The translations under genes were made by a program, and so were the position numbers. A DNA stretch of 10,199 nt from Ruminococcus sp. (GTDB taxonomy: Bacteria; Bacillota; Clostridia; Oscillospirales; Ruminococcaceae), in the NCBI GenBank assembly GCA_014799765.1, contig JAAVHK010000006.1, positions 1 to 10,199 on the forward strand. The letters run 5' to 3'. The notes under the pieces were generated by a model. That model did not search any database, was not told where the DNA came from, and was given only the letters and a program-made list of their open reading frames with translations. Positions 6,629 to 10,199 of the stretch are shown piece after piece. The stretch's first letter is position 1. Each line of letters opens with the position of its first letter.

Positions 6629-9001
6629 ATGATTTTAAAGAAAATTACCGCTATGGCATCAGCACTGGCACTTTCCGCCGGACTTGCCGTATATATGCCA
6701 GCCGGTAACGTTACCGCAAAAGCTGAATCGAATTACAACTACGCCGAAGCACTTCAGAAATCCATGTTTTTCTATGAAGTACAACAGTCGGGAAAACTGC
6801 CTGAATGGAACAGTGTTCCGTGGCGTGCCGATTCCATGGTTGACGAGGACGGCAACGAAACTGATGTTGTTACTGGTGGTTGGTTCGATGCCGGTGACCA
6901 TTTCAAATTCAATCTTACTAATGCTTATAGTGCTTCGCTTATGGCGTGGGGTTATATTCAGTACAAGGACTCCGTCGACAAAGCAGGTCTCGGTGAAACT
7001 TACCGTAATAACATTCAGTGGGCTATGGATTTCGTACTCGGTTGCGACAAGGGCGACAAGGTAGTAGGTACTATCGGCGATTTCACTGGCGGTTCTACTG
7101 ACCACAACATATGGTGCAGTGCTGAAGTTTATCTCAGAAAACATCACCTCAACAACGACGACTGGGAAAGACCTTACGACGAAATTGAAAACGCTTCTGT
7201 AGAAGCTCTTGCGGCTGCGTGTCTTGCTGAGGGTTATATCATCTTCAAGGACGAACAACCCGAAAAAGCTGAAGAATATCTCAAACACGCTGTAAGTCTC
7301 TTTGAACTCGCCGACAAGACAAGAGACTGTAAAGACATAGGCGGTATGTCCGGTATGTATAACACTTCCTCATGGCTTGACGATTGTATGTACGCTGCCA
7401 ACTGGTTGTACATGGCTACCGGTGAACAGAAGTACCTTGACATATGCGAAAAGGATTATATCCCGAACTTTCCGACGGAAAACCAGTCAAATGACAGAAA
7501 ATATACATGGGGTCTGTGCTGGGACGATACCACACAGGCGGCTGCATTGCTTTATGCACAGAATACCAGTAAACAGGAATGGATTGACCATGTTTCACGA
7601 CATCTGAAATACTGGATGGGTGAGGATTCAAAACCATTCGAGGGAAAAATAACTTCTAAAGGTCTTTCGTGGCTTACTCAATGGGGTTGCTTACGTCATG
7701 CAACTAATACAGCATGGCTCGCCAAACTCGCAAGCGATACTATTTTCAAGGACGACGCTACACTTTCCGCAAAATACGACAAGTGGGCTGACAGTCAGAT
7801 GAATTACTGTTTCGGCGATAATGAGGAAGGTTTAAGTTATGTACTCGGTATGGGTGAGAAGTCTCCTACTGCGATACATCACAGAACTGCTTCCGGTATT
7901 CATGATGACCACTGGAACGAACTCGGACAGGAAGAAAGTTCTGAGGGCTGGCAGACTGAATACGCCCATACTCTTTATGGTGCATTGATAGGCGGTCCGG
8001 ACAGTGAGGGTAAATACGGAAATTATAAAGTTTCTGATTTCCAGTATACAGAAGTTGCCGTCGACTATAACGCCGGATATACTGCCGCTTTGTGTGCTAT
8101 GATTGACGATTACGGCGGTGAAACTCTTGCGGATTTCCCACAGACTGAAACTCCTAAGTGGGCAGAATGGGAAATTGCAGCGGTTCTTAACGGTCACGGC
8201 GACAGTTACACAGAGATAAAAGCATGGGCTATGAATCATACTGCATGGCCTACACGAGTAGCAAAAAATATCAAGTACAGATATTACTTCGATATTTCTG
8301 AACTTATTGACGCCGGTCTTTCCGTAGATGACATTACCGTAAAAGTAGGTTCACAGCAGTATCAGGAGGGACAACAGGGTTATGCGACTGCCTCCGAAAA
8401 ACCTGTACAATACGACGGTAATATTTATTACGTTGAAATAAAATTCGAGGACGGCAGAGCTATACAGCCTACAGGTCAGAGCGAACACAGAGACGAAGTT
8501 CAGTTCAGAATTTCAATTCCGGACGCTATCGACGGCAAATCTACTAAGGGTGCGTGGGACCCGTCTAATGACTGGTCATATGCAGGTGTTGAAGATGCTA
8601 CTGACCTTAAAAAACCTGATTCCCTCAACGAACACATTACTATGTACGTTGACGACGTTCTTGTATGGGGTACTGAACCCGACGGTACTAAACCTGACCT
8701 CACACAACCGACTACCAAACCTACCGATACTACTAAACCGTCCGGAACAGGCGACGGAAAAACACTTCTCGGTGACGCAAATGAAGACGGCGAAGTAAGC
8801 CTTGCCGATGCTGTTTTAATAATGCAGTGTATCGCAAATGCAGATATTTATTCCCTCACTGAACAGGGTAAGATAAATGCTGATGTCTCCAATATCGGTG
8901 ACGGAGTTACATCTAATGATGCCCTCGCTATACAGTGTCTTAATCTCAAGATTATTGACAGTTTCCCATTTGACCCGAGTATTCTCGAAAATCTGAAATA
9001 A
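6629..9001 (+). CDS. secreted GH9 cellulase with CBM3c and dockerin
   Basis: This 790-residue enzyme is predicted to cut beta-1,4-glucan as an inverting family 9 endoglucanase outside the cell, docked on a cellulosome. A signal peptide (1 to about 32, basic start, hydrophobic core, AKA cleavage site) leads directly into the GH9 domain (about 35-502). Catalytic signatures are GGWFDAGDH (83-91, with Asp87 and Asp90), HHRTASG (417-423) and TEVAVDYNAG (474-483, with the general acid Glu475). A CBM3c-like module follows at about 511-682 (TEIKAW, AWPTRVAKN, YYVEIKF, EVQFRI, WDPSNDWSY). The GH9-CBM3c order is typical of processive endoglucanases, where the CBM extends the active cleft. A Thr/Pro/Lys linker (683-711) joins it to a dockerin (713-776). 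The first calcium loop of the dockerin is 12 residues (716-727) and the second 13 (752-764), a style seen in ruminococci. The gene has its own promoter and a terminator downstream. Confidence 0.94.
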   Translation: MILKKITAMASALALSAGLAVYMPAGNVTAKAESNYNYAEALQKSMFFYEVQQSGKLPEWNSVPWRADSMVDEDGNETDVVTGGWFDAGDHFKFNLTNAYSASLMAWGYIQYKDSVDKAGLGETYRNNIQWAMDFVLGCDKGDKVVGTIGDFTGGSTDHNIWCSAEVYLRKHHLNNDDWERPYDEIENASVEALAAACLAEGYIIFKDEQPEKAEEYLKHAVSLFELADKTRDCKDIGGMSGMYNTSSWLDDCMYAANWLYMATGEQKYLDICEKDYIPNFPTENQSNDRKYTWGLCWDDTTQAAALLYAQNTSKQEWIDHVSRHLKYWMGEDSKPFEGKITSKGLSWLTQWGCLRHATNTAWLAKLASDTIFKDDATLSAKYDKWADSQMNYCFGDNEEGLSYVLGMGEKSPTAIHHRTASGIHDDHWNELGQEESSEGWQTEYAHTLYGALIGGPDSEGKYGNYKVSDFQYTEVAVDYNAGYTAALCAMIDDYGGETLADFPQTETPKWAEWEIAAVLNGHGDSYTEIKAWAMNHTAWPTRVAKNIKYRYYFDISELIDAGLSVDDITVKVGSQQYQEGQQGYATASEKPVQYDGNIYYVEIKFEDGRAIQPTGQSEHRDEVQFRISIPDAIDGKSTKGAWDPSNDWSYAGVEDATDLKKPDSLNEHITMYVDDVLVWGTEPDGTKPDLTQPTTKPTDTTKPSGTGDGKTLLGDANEDGEVSLADAVLIMQCIANADIYSLTEQGKINADVSNIGDGVTSNDALAIQCLNLKIIDSFPFDPSILENLK

Positions 9002-9026
9002 ATATAACTTATTCATATATTCTTAA

Positions 9027-9058
9027 TATAAGGGAGTTCGTCTCACTTATAAATTTTT
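9027..9058 (+). terminator. intrinsic terminator after the GH9-CBM3c gene
   Basis: ATAAGGGAG (9028-9036) pairs with CTCACTTAT (9042-9050) around the loop TTCGT with one G-A mismatch, and T9027 can pair with A9051. Five T follow at 9054-9058. It starts 26 bases after the stop. The T run is short and set off by AA, so efficiency may be moderate. Confidence 0.6.
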
Positions 9059-9128
9059 CCGTTATTGTGAAATATGCACAAAATCTGCAAAGCAATATTA
9101 GCTGAATCAACGAATTTCCAAAAAGCTA

Positions 9129-9157
9129 TTTACTTTTTTTACGGGATATAATATAAT
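9129..9157 (+). promoter_or_regulatory. promoter of the second cellulase gene
   Basis: TTTACT (9129-9134), a 17-base spacer and a perfect TATAAT (9152-9157) precede the folded leader. Transcription would start near 9163-9165, right at the 5' side of the first hairpin, leaving a leader of about 125 bases. The stretch 9059-9128 between the previous terminator and this promoter is AT-rich and shows nothing else I can support. Confidence 0.65.
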
Positions 9158-9161
9158 AAAA

Positions 9162-9254
9162 GTGGTAAGTTAAACGGTTTGGTGCAAGTCCTTTCGGACA
9201 ACCGCTTACTATGTTTCAGATATAAACGTGGTGTTCGCACTGCACTGCGTTATA
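9162..9254 (+). ncRNA. structured 5' leader RNA of unknown class
   Basis: Two hairpins fill most of the leader. In the first, GTAAG (9165-9169) pairs with CTTAC (9205-9209), extendable by three weaker pairs to 9162-9212. Then CGGTT (9175-9179) pairs with AACCG (9200-9204), and GTCC (9188-9191) with GGAC (9196-9199) around a TTTC loop. On the 3' side the three helices are continuous; on the 5' side they are separated by TTAAA and TGGTGCAA bulges. The second hairpin (9221-9254) pairs TATA-ACG with CGTTATA around one bulged A and continues as TGGTG with CACTG, closing a 9-base loop. Bulges on one side only are common in ligand-binding or protein-binding RNAs. I do not recognise a known riboswitch class. 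AGGGAGGG just before the ATG is not obviously sequestered. Confidence 0.5.
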
Positions 9255-9288
9255 ATTAAACCTATATTTTTAAGGGAGGGCACTTAAA

Positions 9289-10199
9289 ATGCATAAGACA
9301 TTTGGTAAAAAAATTACCGGCGGACTTATGGCAGCAGCTATGGCAGTTTCAGCCGCTACAGCCGTAATCGCTCCTATGGGCGCATTCGCTGGTATGCAGG
9401 TAGGTCAGTCTACATTCGATGAGGGCGTTGGTCTGCCGTGGCATACCTGTGAAACTAATCCGGCTAAACAGACTTTCGACATTGAAGGCGGTACATATAA
9501 TGTACATATCGTAAACCAGAACGGTGACGACGGTAGATGGGATCTTCAGCTTCGTCACAGAGGTCTTAAAATTGTAGCAGGTCACACATACGAAGTAAGC
9601 GGTGAAATCACTTCTGATGCTAACGGTTTCGTTTATTCAAAAATCGGTAACTACTCCGGTGATGTTGAAATCTGGCATGACCTCGGTGCAGGTGAGTGGA
9701 ATCCATACGCTATAAAGGCTGGCGAAACTCTCAAATTCAAGAGCACATTTACTGCTAATGAATCTCTTGACGTTGCAGAATGGGCTTTCCATTATGCTAA
9801 CAACAACGGAAAGTACGGCAATAACGATACCGGTATGCCGGAAAAGTCTACACTTAAATTCGATAACCTCCAGCTTATCGACACAACAAGTGACGAAAAC
9901 GACTTCGACAAGACTAATGAATTTGGTGTAATCAGACCTAAATCAAATGTACGTCTCAATCAGGTTGGTTACTATCCGAACCTCGCTAAGAAAGCATCTT
10001 ATGTAACAGACGCTTCTTCACCTCTTGAATTTGAAATCCGTGATTCTTCCGGTAAGGCTGTTTATACTGGTACTTCAACAGTATTCGGTGAAGACATTAA
10101 CTCCGGTACACCAAGAACAGGCGATTATGACATTAAGGACATGGGTACTGTACACAGAGACAAGGACAGCGGTTCTACTGTACATATCCTTGACTTCTC
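9289..10199 (+). CDS. secreted GH9-type cellulase, CBM4 and Ig-like part (3' end outside the window)
   Basis: The open frame runs 303 residues to the window edge without a stop. A signal peptide (1-34, ending AFA) is followed by a CBM4-type carbohydrate-binding module at about 36-198 (DEGVGLPWHTCE, GRWDLQLRHRGL, VAGHTYEVSGEI, LKFDNLQLID). Next comes the start of the Ig-like domain that precedes the catalytic domain in many GH9 enzymes (about 218 on, VRLNQVGYYPN and FEIRDSSGKAVYTG). CBM4-Ig-GH9 is a well-known arrangement for cellulosomal cellobiohydrolases and endoglucanases, so a GH9 catalytic domain is expected downstream. It is not seen here, so activity is inferred. GGGAGG (9274-9279) lies nine bases before the ATG. 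The gene has its own promoter and a folded leader, unlike the GH9 gene just upstream. Confidence 0.85.
   Translation, partial: MHKTFGKKITGGLMAAAMAVSAATAVIAPMGAFAGMQVGQSTFDEGVGLPWHTCETNPAKQTFDIEGGTYNVHIVNQNGDDGRWDLQLRHRGLKIVAGHTYEVSGEITSDANGFVYSKIGNYSGDVEIWHDLGAGEWNPYAIKAGETLKFKSTFTANESLDVAEWAFHYANNNGKYGNNDTGMPEKSTLKFDNLQLIDTTSDENDFDKTNEFGVIRPKSNVRLNQVGYYPNLAKKASYVTDASSPLEFEIRDSSGKAVYTGTSTVFGEDINSGTPRTGDYDIKDMGTVHRDKDSGSTVHILDF

Noticed and set aside
6659..7288. 209-residue open frame on the minus strand inside the GH9 gene
   Set aside because: It is a shadow of the cellulase coding frame and shows no recognisable protein features.
9181..9204. GGTGCAAGTCC in the leader as a cobalamin riboswitch or group II intron piece
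   Set aside because: The string resembles parts of both, but the conserved B12-box and surrounding helices, or intron domains V and VI, are absent and the element is far too short.
9349..9585. 78-residue minus-strand open frame at the start of the second cellulase gene
   Set aside because: The plus strand has a ribosome site, signal peptide and CBM4 homology over the same bases.

Overview
The window reads as two pieces of DNA from different Clostridia-type genomes joined near position 4081. The left piece (about 1-4081) uses mainly CGN arginine codons: 6 of 8 in glgC and 21 of 28 in glgA. It holds a glycogen synthesis operon in the Gram-positive glgC-glgD-glgA form and ends in a strong intrinsic terminator. 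The right piece (about 4082-10199) uses mainly AGA/AGG arginine codons: 14 of 16 in the S1 part of the first gene. It looks like a cellulosome-bearing Ruminococcus: a fused ispH-ribosomal protein S1 gene, two small accessory genes, and two neighbouring family 9 glycoside hydrolase genes, one with a ruminococcal-type dockerin. The first right-hand gene lacks its N-terminal half exactly at the composition change, so the simplest reading is a metagenomic assembly chimera. A real recombination joint cannot be excluded from sequence alone.

Layout, left piece: 1-36 is the tail of an unidentified upstream gene. A promoter at 81-109, with a perfect 8-bp palindrome over its -10 box, precedes glgC (155-1342). 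glgD (1344-2453) follows after one base and glgA (2477-4015) after 23 bases, then the terminator at 4026-4054. GlgC makes ADP-glucose, GlgD is the non-catalytic pyrophosphorylase partner, and GlgA polymerises glucose onto the glycan.

Layout, right piece: 4082-5518 is the IspH C-terminal half fused to four S1 domains, with a strong internal Shine-Dalgarno at the fusion point. A terminator (5536-5568) runs almost into the ribosome binding site of a DUF1810 gene (5585-6001), which overlaps a zinc-ribbon-like unknown gene (5998-6546) by ATGA. A promoter at 6563-6591 serves a secreted GH9-CBM3c-dockerin cellulase (6629-9001), closed by a terminator at 9027-9058. The 287-base gap that follows has a promoter (9129-9157) and a folded leader RNA (about 9162-9254). 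The leader belongs to a second secreted enzyme (9289 to the window end) with CBM4 and Ig-like domains, whose GH9 catalytic domain would lie beyond the window.

Most of the content belongs to known families. The items most worth checking are the chimeric joint, the unassigned structured leader before the second cellulase, the palindrome over the glgC promoter, and the internal start signal in ispH-rpsA. No mobile element, CRISPR array, tRNA or rRNA was seen.
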